Assembly (NCBI GenBank): GCA_023436245.1
Contig: JAEZJZ010000095.1
Coordinates: forward strand, 1-22,730
Reading direction: 5' to 3'
DNA length: 22,730 nt
Source of the DNA: Bacillota bacterium
Lineage (GTDB): Bacteria > Bacillota > UBA994 > UBA5500
This document shows, in pieces, positions 8,064 through 15,596 of the stretch (its first letter is position 1; each line of letters opens with the position of its first letter). A model generated the notes under the pieces. That model did no database searches, was not told where the DNA came from, and was given only the letters and a program-made list of their open reading frames with translations. The position numbers and the translations under genes are program-made.

Positions 8064-8831
8064 TTAGTCCTTAGCAATACCCGGGGATTTCCATGTTGTG
8101 ACCCCATGGTGCTCATAGAAGGCACGCACGCGGCTGTCGGCCAATAGCGGTCGATGCACCTGAAGGAGGTTCACGTCAGAACAGTTGTTGCCTTCTAGTA
8201 GGACAAAGCCATCATCTGTCATGATGATGTCCCACCCTACGTACTTGAGACATGGTATTTGGGTCAGGACTGCGAGAAGGCAAGCAGTCATGCTTTTCCA
8301 TCCCGGAATGTGAACCCCTTCGATCTGCTGCTTGGTGTCTGGATGATAAGAATACGTTCCTTCTGAGGTTGTGCCGCTGCTATTGGTCGTTCCTCGCTTG
8401 AGGATATGGACTCCGCGTCCCCCGGTCCCTCTATTCGGCTTCAGAACAACTCCCGAGGGAAACACCTCTAGGAAATCGGTCAGGCAGTCAGAGGAAGAAC
8501 CTAGGACTGGGCTGAAAACGCCACCATCAATCGTCCCAATGGTTGCCGGTACCCTGCAGAATCGACCCATAAGCAGGGCGAACAACAGTTTGTCATCAAG
8601 GACTATGTCGTATCGTCCGTTAATCAGCCTGGCCTTCTTGCGGTGGTAATCGGATAGATACAGACTCCGGTCTCCTTTTGCTAACTCATAGAGACACCAA
8701 GAATCGGAGATAAACCCTCCCAGGATGGCCCCAATGCGATGGCCTATTGGCAAGCTGCTCTTGCTCCGGAGCTCTTCACCCAATGTATCAAGCGCCCATT
8801 TGGCGTAGTAGATGCTTGCTGGGATCTTCAT
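8064..8831 (-). CDS. Sugar-transfer-associated ATP-grasp protein, internally shortened
   Basis: A 255-residue protein resembling the 'sugar-transfer associated ATP-grasp' family often found in capsule clusters. The N-terminal half (YLSDYHRKKARLINGRYDIVLDDKLLF) and the nucleotide-binding loop (VVLKPNRGTGGRGVHIL, residues about 128-144) are present. So is the C-terminal part (HPDTKQQIEGVHIPGW, then YVGWDIIMTDDGFVLLEGN and a Q, about 163-224). The middle of the domain is missing: residues 147-160 are a Ser/Thr/Gly-rich join where family members usually carry ~100 residues with the Glu of the adenine pocket, the NTIR-type strand and the DN..GG motif. The frame is intact, with no stop at the junction. 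Start at ATG 8831, with GAGGTG 4 nt before it. It may be inactive or non-catalytic. Confidence 0.8.
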   Translation of the reverse strand: MKIPASIYYAKWALDTLGEELRSKSSLPIGHRIGAILGGFISDSWCLYELAKGDRSLYLSDYHRKKARLINGRYDIVLDDKLLFALLMGRFCRVPATIGTIDGGVFSPVLGSSSDCLTDFLEVFPSGVVLKPNRGTGGRGVHILKRGTTNSSGTTSEGTYSYHPDTKQQIEGVHIPGWKSMTACLLAVLTQIPCLKYVGWDIIMTDDGFVLLEGNNCSDVNLLQVHRPLLADSRVRAFYEHHGVTTWKSPGIAKD

Positions 8832-8933
8832 TGCGCACCTCTCAGATCAAGAATAGATAGATATAGCAAAACTCTCGAGCACTGCCAATAGTCCCAGAAC
8901 AACGAAAACAACCGGCACCATCGCTGTCCACTG

Positions 8934-9449
8934 TCATCCTTGTTCTTGGGTCCTGGCATATCTGTAGACACGATACGGACCCGAACCCTTCTCGCACAGA
9001 ACAAGCTGACGTGTGTACTTGGAAAAATACCCATCGGAAATGTAGTTCATCCCAGCGCCTTCTGCGGTGCGTATACTTGGAACGTTTTCCTTCCTAATGT
9101 AGCTGTAGGCATACTGATATGTCAGTTCGGGCAGCAATAGAATCCCCTGTAGCTGCTTGGTTGAGTACCTCTTCCCTCGATGGTTCTCTGACACGAAGCT
9201 TGGTCCAAGGACTATGTCTGTCAGCCCGGCAAACGTGAATCTAAACGACCCCCCAGTGGCAACGACCCTGTACCCAATCTGTTCATCCCCGTGATAAAGA
9301 TAGAACACGCTATACCCATGAAGAAGCATCAGAAAGAAACGTACTCTTTCGTGAGCGTCAATCCTCCTAAGGTCTCCGTAGAACAGCTGGAACAACGAAG
9401 GAGCAAAGCGATAGCAGTCAACTCCGTCAAACGAAAAGACCTTCTGCAT
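8934..9449 (-). CDS. GNAT-family acyltransferase
   Basis: A 171-residue protein with the layout of GCN5-related N-acyltransferases. A beta strand pair (SVFYLYHGDEQIGYRVV) is followed by the likely acyl-CoA pyrophosphate-binding loop ENHRGKRYSTKQLQGIL, then the strand and helix YAYSYIRKENVPSIRTAEGAGMNYI, in which the Asn and Ser lie where GNATs carry the motif B 'N..S'. The frame stays open to 9554, but ATG 9449 is chosen because GGAAGGTGG lies 5 nt before it. It probably transfers an acetyl or other acyl group to an amino sugar or amino-acid amine of the polysaccharide; the acceptor is unknown. It lies between the polymerase gene and the shortened ATP-grasp gene. Confidence 0.78.
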   Translation of the reverse strand: MQKVFSFDGVDCYRFAPSLFQLFYGDLRRIDAHERVRFFLMLLHGYSVFYLYHGDEQIGYRVVATGGSFRFTFAGLTDIVLGPSFVSENHRGKRYSTKQLQGILLLPELTYQYAYSYIRKENVPSIRTAEGAGMNYISDGYFSKYTRQLVLCEKGSGPYRVYRYARTQEQG

Positions 9450-9558
9450 AGAGACCACCTTCCGAGCAGGGTAGGGGTGATTCGGTACATCGATCCGCGC
9501 CTGGGAAGCAAACGGAGCCCTGCAGGGATGTCCCGCAAGATGGGCTAACCTCAAGGAT

Positions 9559-10761
9559 TCAGGCTACGGCTTGCTGATGTGGCGATGCGAATCGCACTTC
9601 CCCGCGACCTCGACCGCGGGATGACCACTCTAGATACGCGATCGGGAGCCAGAAAAAGAAGTAGCGAAAGTCATACAGGTCTCCGGAGAAACTCGAGACT
9701 ACCAGCATGTATAGCGGCAGAATACATATTGGGCTACCCGACCCGCGAGAAGATCTCCAGACGATAGAAATGGCAGCCAGAACCAGTGGGGCGATCACTA
9801 GGACTAAGGCGAACCCTCCGTCTATCATGAGTTCAAGGAAGATGTTATGCGGATAGTTGCCCAAAAAACCGTAGTATGCACCGAGGCCATGACCGAAAAG
9901 GGGACGTTCAACTATGTGATCCCAGGAAGTTCTGAAGAGAGCATCCCGTCCGGCCGTGTATTGCTCCATAAGGAGTAAGCGCACTACTCTGTTCTCAACC
10001 ACGGAAGCAATAGGGCCTCGGAGCGGGAATACTACTACAAATAGGGAAAACAGCACGGCCAGAAATGTGGTCATCTTGGGTCTGGCAGACACCAGTCTCT
10101 TCCGATGGTGCAGCAAGAAGTAGACAAGTAGAGATATTGCCGCTCCGACGATTCCACCACGAGAACCCAATAACACTATAGCTGCTCCCATTAGTACCGT
10201 TAAGACAATAGAAAGCACTCCCCTAGATCGATTACGTGGTTCCATTGACAGAACCAAACCAAAGAAGATCACTCTGGTAGCAACGTTCGGCCCCCCTATG
10301 ATAATACTGCCCCTACTTCCGTAGGCCAGGGCAGTCAGGACCACGACAACAGAGTAACACACGGCAAAGCTGACAGTAATCTTCCGTAGCAACAATATGA
10401 GACTGTCAATGTCAGTTAGGCAGAGCACAAGGCCAGTAAGGTAAATCTGAATGAGTACTGCTATGAGGTCAGGGAAAAGGGCAACAGCGAAAACCTTGTT
10501 ACTCGCCCAAAATGTTGATACAAATGTCAGCATAAGCAGGCATATTGCCCATACTGAGAACTGTAACACAAAGGGTCGAATCCCGAACCTGACTCTTGGA
10601 GCTATTACGACTGCGACTAGAATCGCTAGAAGCAGGAATGCCCACCGTATCTCAATGCCGCCAACGAAGGGGATTACGCGGTCTATGGTAAACTGCCCCG
10701 AGAACATGAACAGAACTAGGAGAAGAGCCAGGGGCTGTGAGGCTCGAGCCTGCAACTGCAT
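9559..10761 (-). CDS. Wzy/O-antigen ligase-like polysaccharide polymerase
   Basis: A 400-residue integral membrane protein with about 10-12 hydrophobic helices. It carries the Wzy_C/O-antigen ligase signature: LLGSRGGIVGA, then a long loop with RTSWDHIVERPLFGHGLGAY and NYPHNIFLELMIDGGF. In this family the loop holds the Arg and His residues that engage the lipid-linked donor. It would polymerise flipped repeat units on the outer face of the membrane or, less likely, ligate them to an acceptor. The frame is open to 10842, but that would overlap the upstream gene; ATG 10761 has AGGGGGTGA 7 nt before it. It ends in a basic tail. It is 46 nt downstream of the deacetylase-like gene in the same operon. 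Confidence 0.87.
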   Translation of the reverse strand: MQLQARASQPLALLLVLFMFSGQFTIDRVIPFVGGIEIRWAFLLLAILVAVVIAPRVRFGIRPFVLQFSVWAICLLMLTFVSTFWASNKVFAVALFPDLIAVLIQIYLTGLVLCLTDIDSLILLLRKITVSFAVCYSVVVVLTALAYGSRGSIIIGGPNVATRVIFFGLVLSMEPRNRSRGVLSIVLTVLMGAAIVLLGSRGGIVGAAISLLVYFLLHHRKRLVSARPKMTTFLAVLFSLFVVVFPLRGPIASVVENRVVRLLLMEQYTAGRDALFRTSWDHIVERPLFGHGLGAYYGFLGNYPHNIFLELMIDGGFALVLVIAPLVLAAISIVWRSSRGSGSPICILPLYMLVVSSFSGDLYDFRYFFFWLPIAYLEWSSRGRGRGEVRFASPHQQAVA

Positions 10762-10807
10762 TGTGTTGTCACCCCCTCGTAGATATCGCGATCCTGAGTG
10801 GCATGAT

Positions 10808-11551
10808 CTAGCTAAGTCGGTCAACCCATCGCTTCCATGCATTGGCCGGTTCTATGAACTCTTCAGGACATCGAATATTCTGCGTTAACAATACGTACCT
10901 CTCCCAGCTCGCCGCATCCACGAGCGCTCTGTAGACTTCAGCGGGATTTCTATTCACCGTCGACCAGGCAAAGGGATGTGTAAGGATATGGATTCTAGCA
11001 TAATTCCCACTGGTCACTGCGGACTCAGGATCATCTCTCCAGCAAAACCGAGAGTCTGAGCAGTACTTGAACTCCTTGAAAAACAGGTGTTCGTAAGAGT
11101 TCAGTAAGCCCGTAAAACTGTAGTTAGATTCCAGTGTTTTTCTGGACGGCCGGTGCATCGAGACTGTACGGATAGGCGTATCAAGAATTTGCGATAGTAT
11201 CGACGCCTCCGATGCGACATGTTCATGTATTTCCCCGTCAGGATAGGCTGTCTCGTCAAAGTGGAGGCCGATTTCGAAACCACGTTTGATCATATCCTGA
11301 AGCATAACCCGGTTCTCCCGCTTTAGGGGGTTGTAGAAACCTGTGGACAGTAGAACATAATAAGTAGAGGTAACTCCTAGGCTGGTTTCTAACAGTGAGA
11401 ACGCATGACCATCAGAAATGGAAAAATCAAGATCATGGCGCAAAATCGCACACTTTGGGTGTATCTGGTAGTCAAAATAGCTGCAAATCTCATAGGCGTG
11501 TTTGCGGAGCAGTTCTATCAACCTCTGATAGGAAGTATAGCTGAAGTCCAT
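10808..11551 (-). CDS. Polysaccharide-deacetylase-like (NodB/CE4-type) protein
   Basis: A 247-residue protein without signal peptide or membrane segment, so probably cytoplasmic. It shows CE4/NodB-like features: RHDLDF (residues about 38-43) in the place of the HDxD metal motif, TYYVLL, GFEIGLHFDETAY (about 91-103) and SMHRPS (about 130-135). Related proteins occur in capsule gene clusters, where they may N-deacetylate a nucleotide- or lipid-linked amino sugar; their activity is poorly known. The His-x3-His metal pair of classical CE4 enzymes is not obvious, so hydrolase activity is uncertain. ATG at 11551 follows AGGAGG by 7 nt. It starts 21 nt after the ATP-grasp gene stop, consistent with co-translation. 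Confidence 0.75.
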   Translation of the reverse strand: MDFSYTSYQRLIELLRKHAYEICSYFDYQIHPKCAILRHDLDFSISDGHAFSLLETSLGVTSTYYVLLSTGFYNPLKRENRVMLQDMIKRGFEIGLHFDETAYPDGEIHEHVASEASILSQILDTPIRTVSMHRPSRKTLESNYSFTGLLNSYEHLFFKEFKYCSDSRFCWRDDPESAVTSGNYARIHILTHPFAWSTVNRNPAEVYRALVDAASWERYVLLTQNIRCPEEFIEPANAWKRWVDRLS

Positions 11552-11572
11552 CTCTAGGCCTCCTGGATTAAG

Positions 11573-12658
11573 CTACCACTGAACAATGCTACCGTCAGCC
11601 GAATAGTAGACCTCCTCATACCTTCTGATCATCACCGTCTCTCGAAGCTCCTGGCGAAAATCCACCGATTCACCTAAGAGCCGTTTCACCCCTATATACG
11701 GAAGATTCAGCCCGGCTGGTGCAAAAGAACCGACTCCGGCCGTGAGTCTAGGGTTCACCTCAAGGATCAATGGAATCCCATTTTCATCAGAGCGAAGATC
11801 AAATCCGAAGTTTCCAGTCAGGTCGAGAGTATCTGCTATATGTCTACAGTAATCGAGGACCGGATTCGAGGGTTCGACCCAGCACTTGGTTTGTATGCTA
11901 GCAGTCATTGCAAGACTTCTCCTGCATCCAGAAAAGTATACTTGCTGGTCACGGTACGCGTCGACAGTATACTCGGCTCCCGGCAAATACTCCATTACCA
12001 GCATCTCTGGCAAGGAACTCAACTCAGACAGCGTTCGATAGACCGATTGGTAATCTGAAAAGAGTGTGCTCGGCTTCTCGTGGAAGAAGAGATGTTCGGT
12101 AGACACACTCGGATCAAGGATTCGAACTCCCCTGCTCCCATTTCCGCAACTCTGCTTGACAACAACCGGCCTGTTGGGATAGCCCAGTTCTCGACACCCG
12201 ACCCTGAAGTCGTCTAGGGAGTTGAACACGAAGAAAGCCGGTGTCGCAATGCCGCACTCCCGAAGCCTCAGAAGCAGCTGCGACTTGCTGTTTGCTAATC
12301 TTATCGTTTCTGGAGCCATCACAGATAGCTTGATGCCATGGCGCTCAAAGATGAGGCGGTTCTCCGCAAGTACCTGCAACTCTTTAGTGACGGGTGACAA
12401 GACTACGTCAACCGCTTCGTCAAGGCAGAGATCAAGAAGAACAGGGACGAAGCCGGGATTAAGGGCTTGCGGCACAACATAGAACTCATCAGACAGATCC
12501 CTGCCCCCAGCCATGCAGTCCATGTCTGCCCCAATCAATCTGATAGACCGTTCCCCATTTTTTCTCAGGCATCTCATTATGCTCGGGCCCCCTGGAGAGC
12601 CAGTGCCGGTCACTAGAACCGTTATGCCCTTCAAGACAAGTCCATCCTCTCTCCTCAT
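11573..12658 (-). CDS. ATP-grasp carboxylate-amine ligase-like protein
   Basis: A 361-residue ATP-grasp enzyme resembling the carbamoyl-phosphate-synthase large-subunit-like group. An N-terminal Rossmann-like domain opens with VLVTGTGSPGGPSIMRCL. Next come a central segment (NSKSQLLLRLRECGIATPAFF), the ATP-binding part (PVVVKQSCGNGSRGVRIL, MLVMEYLPGAEYTVDAY) and the metal-binding end (FGFDLRSDENGIPLILEVNPRLT). Such enzymes form an acyl phosphate and couple it to an amine. The substrate is not known; a sugar uronate carboxylate is attractive from context. The start is ATG 12658, which overlaps the TGA stop of the upstream dehydrogenase gene (ATGA), a sign of translational coupling; the longer open frame to 12757 would overlap that gene by about 100 nt. 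Confidence 0.83.
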   Translation of the reverse strand: MRREDGLVLKGITVLVTGTGSPGGPSIMRCLRKNGERSIRLIGADMDCMAGGRDLSDEFYVVPQALNPGFVPVLLDLCLDEAVDVVLSPVTKELQVLAENRLIFERHGIKLSVMAPETIRLANSKSQLLLRLRECGIATPAFFVFNSLDDFRVGCRELGYPNRPVVVKQSCGNGSRGVRILDPSVSTEHLFFHEKPSTLFSDYQSVYRTLSELSSLPEMLVMEYLPGAEYTVDAYRDQQVYFSGCRRSLAMTASIQTKCWVEPSNPVLDYCRHIADTLDLTGNFGFDLRSDENGIPLILEVNPRLTAGVGSFAPAGLNLPYIGVKRLLGESVDFRQELRETVMIRRYEEVYYSADGSIVQW

Positions 12659-13974
12659 AAAAGAATGACATTCCGGCGGCTGGAAACGTTCCTCATTGCA
12701 TTCTTGCTGTCGAACACTGGCACCCCAGAGGATGCCACCATCTCGTAGTCCACGCAAGTGTGCGCGGTAGCTATTACCACAATGTCATATTCCTGAATGA
12801 GAAAAGGAGTCAGGTTGTTGACGCTCCGATATGTGCGTCCCTCGTGACAGTAGGATGGAATGTAAGGATCGTAATAGTCAACACTGGCCCCTTGATGCCG
12901 GAAATTCTCAATCACTGATAGAGCGGGGCTCTCACGATAATCATTGATGTCCTGTTTGTAGGCAACACCCAATACAAGAACCCGAGCCCCGTTCATTGCC
13001 TTTTTGGCTCTGTTGAGGATACGGTAACAGCGCTCGATCACGTACTCTGGCATATAGTCGTTAATCTCTCCTGATGTCTCAATAAGCCTCATATGATAGT
13101 TGTAGGCTCTCGCTTTCCAGCTGAGGTAGAAGGGATCAAGAGGGATACAATGTCCACCGACTCCGGGACCAGGGTAAAACGCCTGGAATCCGTAAGGTTT
13201 CGTCCTCGCTGCTTCAATCACTTCCCATACACTTATACCCATGCGCTCGCATACCAAGGCCATTTCATTAGCGAGGGCGATGTTGACATTTCTATAAGTA
13301 TTCTCGAGTATCTTCTCCATTTCGGCTACCGCGGGGGACGAGACCTCTTTAACTTCGCCATCAAGGACGGCGCGGTAGACGCTCGCTATCACCTTCGTGG
13401 CATCATTTCCTATAGCACCAACGACTTTGGGGGTGTTCTTGGTCTTGTAATCCTTGTTACCGGGGTCGACGCGTTCTGGGGAAAACCCGAGATAGAAGTC
13501 TCGACCGCACTCCAGACCAGTGGATTCTAGAATTGGTTTGAGCAACTCCTCCGTGGTGCCCGGGTAAGTGGTAGACTCCAACACCACAATGGTGCCCCGC
13601 TTCATATGCGTGGCTACCGACTCGGCAGCTTGACGAACATACGAGATGTCCGGCTGGCGGTATGGATCAAGTGGGGTCGGCACGCATATGGCAACAAAGT
13701 CACACTCTGCAATCCTCGAAAAATCATCGGTTGCCGACAGCAGTCCGGATTGCACAATCCGCGACAGATCCTCATCAACAACGTCCCCAATGTAGTTCCT
13801 ACCGGAGTTGACCATGTGCACCTTATCACTCACTACATCAAAGCCGAGCGTGATGAACCCAGCCAATGCCTTTTCGACAGCAAGCGGAAGACCGACGTAA
13901 CCCAGCCCTACTACGCCCATCTTGAGCGTCTTATCAGCTATCTTGCCTAACAGTGATTCCCTGAGTGAACTCAT
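12655..13974 (-). CDS. wbpA: UDP-N-acetyl-hexosamine / UDP-sugar 6-dehydrogenase (WbpA type)
   Basis: A 439-residue NAD-dependent nucleotide-sugar dehydrogenase, which oxidises C6 of a UDP-hexose or UDP-HexNAc to a carboxylate in two steps. The N-terminal Rossmann motif GLGYVG is at residues 23-28. ESTTYPGTTEE (133-143) and GFSPERVDPGN (163-173) favour the WbpA-type UDP-GlcNAc/GalNAc 6-dehydrogenases over WecC. The catalytic Cys276 is in GVGGHCIPLDPFY, and Lys221 lies in KILENTYRNVNIALANE. Length is normal. ATG 13974 is preferred over the GTG at 13980 because GAGGTG lies 5 nt upstream of it. The product would be a UDP-uronic acid used as precursor for the polysaccharide. Exact substrate (UDP-Glc or UDP-HexNAc) is not proved by sequence. 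Confidence 0.88.
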   Translation of the reverse strand: MSSLRESLLGKIADKTLKMGVVGLGYVGLPLAVEKALAGFITLGFDVVSDKVHMVNSGRNYIGDVVDEDLSRIVQSGLLSATDDFSRIAECDFVAICVPTPLDPYRQPDISYVRQAAESVATHMKRGTIVVLESTTYPGTTEELLKPILESTGLECGRDFYLGFSPERVDPGNKDYKTKNTPKVVGAIGNDATKVIASVYRAVLDGEVKEVSSPAVAEMEKILENTYRNVNIALANEMALVCERMGISVWEVIEAARTKPYGFQAFYPGPGVGGHCIPLDPFYLSWKARAYNYHMRLIETSGEINDYMPEYVIERCYRILNRAKKAMNGARVLVLGVAYKQDINDYRESPALSVIENFRHQGASVDYYDPYIPSYCHEGRTYRSVNNLTPFLIQEYDIVVIATAHTCVDYEMVASSGVPVFDSKNAMRNVSSRRNVILL

Positions 13975-13999
13975 ATCCACACCTCACTAATATGTTTGG

Positions 14000-14920
14000 T
14001 TAGGCTGAGACTGATGCCTTTGTCATCTTCACAGCATGGATGACAACTTGTGTCACAAGGTCCAGTGGAGAACTGAGAAACGAGCGCATCAAACTCAACA
14101 ACGAAAGGGCATATTGCCCGCTACGATAGAAGGCTACTGCGAGAACGGCATAGTGCCGAAATGTGACAAAACGCCGTGCCCTTATGTCAAGTTGCTGATA
14201 GTACCTCTTCTTGAACTCATAAAGCGCATTTTCACCGTCTATTTTGTTCTGCCCATTCGAAATACGGACTCCATTGTGGATATATCCTCTTCGATTGCAT
14301 TCCGGAAAATACCGAATGCTGGCGCCACTCTCAATTGTCCGCAGCATAAGGTGAAACTCTTGGCCCATCTTCACATCTGGAAAGCCCCCAATGCGCCTCA
14401 GTGTCTCGGCGCGATACATAAATGATGGGGTACCTGTAAGGTGGTGCATTAGGTGATATCTCAGCAAATTTCGCTGCGAAAAATCGCTGATGTTATATGT
14501 TCTGACATCAACAAGCCGCTCTTGCTCATTGTAGTCCATAATGTCCGAAAAACTCATATCACAGTTCTGCTCTATCATGAAGGCAACCTGCCGTTCCACC
14601 TTCACTGGAAGATACATATCATCGTCATCTAGGAAGGTGATATAGTCCCCCTTCGCTATAGAAATACCACGATTCCTTGCAATGGCCCCGCCAAGGTTCT
14701 TTTCGTTTTGCACGTACACGAGATTCTCCCGGCATCTGTAGGCTTCCATCAGAGCGATTGTCCTCTTTCGGTGAACTGTATTAGGCTCATTATCGTCTAC
14801 GACGACAACCTCCGTTTTCGGATATGTTTGGCTGAGGGCGGACTCGATCGCTCTGCCGAGAAAGCGCTGTTCTCGCATGTATGTAGGAATCACAATGCTG
14901 ACCCACGGCATCATAGGCAT
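14000..14920 (-). CDS. Family 2 glycosyltransferase
   Basis: A 306-residue GT-A fold transferase. The N-terminus has VSIVIPTYMRE, the nucleotide-binding strand VVVVDDNEPN, NLGGAIARNRGI, and the metal-binding acidic motif FLDDDDMYLP (residues about 97-104). A TPSFMYRAETLRRIGGFPD segment and GQEFHLMLR follow, the latter where the catalytic acid of GT2 enzymes lies. The last ~70 residues are helical and partly hydrophobic and may lie on the membrane. It is expected to add the second sugar to the lipid-linked intermediate. It is the only glycosyltransferase of the ordinary nucleotide-sugar type in the locus. ATG 14920 follows GAGGTG by 6 nt; the gene begins 31 nt after the phosphoglycosyl transferase stop. 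Confidence 0.88.
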   Translation of the reverse strand: MPMMPWVSIVIPTYMREQRFLGRAIESALSQTYPKTEVVVVDDNEPNTVHRKRTIALMEAYRCRENLVYVQNEKNLGGAIARNRGISIAKGDYITFLDDDDMYLPVKVERQVAFMIEQNCDMSFSDIMDYNEQERLVDVRTYNISDFSQRNLLRYHLMHHLTGTPSFMYRAETLRRIGGFPDVKMGQEFHLMLRTIESGASIRYFPECNRRGYIHNGVRISNGQNKIDGENALYEFKKRYYQQLDIRARRFVTFRHYAVLAVAFYRSGQYALSLLSLMRSFLSSPLDLVTQVVIHAVKMTKASVSA

Positions 14921-14951
14921 CTCTCACACCTCGCAATGAAATCGCATACAT

Positions 14952-15575
14952 TCAACCCATTGTATTTCTCTTGCCCGATACCACAGTACCTCCCTCGATG
15001 ACATCTTCCTGCCGAACTACCTTCAGAATTGTGTAGAAGGCGCAATGAACATCAAACAGAATGCTCATCCTTCGCACATACTCGCCATCCAATCTGGCCT
15101 TTAGCTCGATATCGAGCTCATCTCTTCCGTTAATCTGTGCCCACCCGGTAAGGCCTGGAGGCACGTCATTCGCTCCATACTTCTCGCGTTCAGCGATGAG
15201 ATCTTGCTGATTCGGCAATGCTGGTCGAGGACCCACCAAACTCATGTCCCCCATCAACACATTCCAGAGCTGAGGAAGCTCGTCTATCGAGGTTCTTCTC
15301 AATAGTGCCCCGACTTTGGTTATGTAGGCACCCGGGTCCTGAAGCATGTGCGTAGGGACTGTGCTTGGAGCATTTACACTCATTGTCCTGAACTTCAGGA
15401 TGGTAAACTGAGCACCTGCCTTGCCAATGCGTTTCTGCTTGAAGATGACTGGCCCCCCGGAATCGAGCTTGATTGCGGCCGCGACTACTAATAGAGCGGG
15501 GAATAGAACAACAAGCGCCAAAAGGGCTAACGAAAAGTCTAGCAGCCGCTTAAGAGCAAGATAGCTCAAGAACAC
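14952..15575 (-). CDS. Undecaprenyl-phosphate sugar-1-phosphate transferase (small PGT)
   Basis: A 207-residue monotopic phosphoglycosyl transferase (bacterial sugar transferase family, PglC/WcaJ catalytic core). One N-terminal hydrophobic helix (LALLALVVLFPALLVVAAAI) is followed by KQKRIGKAGAQFTILKFRTM, DELPQLWNVLMGDMSLVGPRP and PPGLTGWAQINGRDEL, all hallmark motifs. It moves a sugar-1-phosphate from a UDP-sugar to undecaprenyl phosphate on the inner membrane face, starting each repeat unit. The short size, lacking the extra N-terminal helices of WcaJ/WbaP, suggests an amino-sugar substrate as in PglC; this fits the dehydratase gene upstream. Start is GTG 15575 by length, 3 nt after GAGGAG; TTG 15569, with a 9-nt spacing, is also possible. 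Confidence 0.9.
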   Translation of the reverse strand: MFLSYLALKRLLDFSLALLALVVLFPALLVVAAAIKLDSGGPVIFKQKRIGKAGAQFTILKFRTMSVNAPSTVPTHMLQDPGAYITKVGALLRRTSIDELPQLWNVLMGDMSLVGPRPALPNQQDLIAEREKYGANDVPPGLTGWAQINGRDELDIELKARLDGEYVRRMSILFDVHCAFYTILKVVRQEDVIEGGTVVSGKRNTMG

Positions 15576-15596
15576 ACACTCCTCTAAAATGAACTC

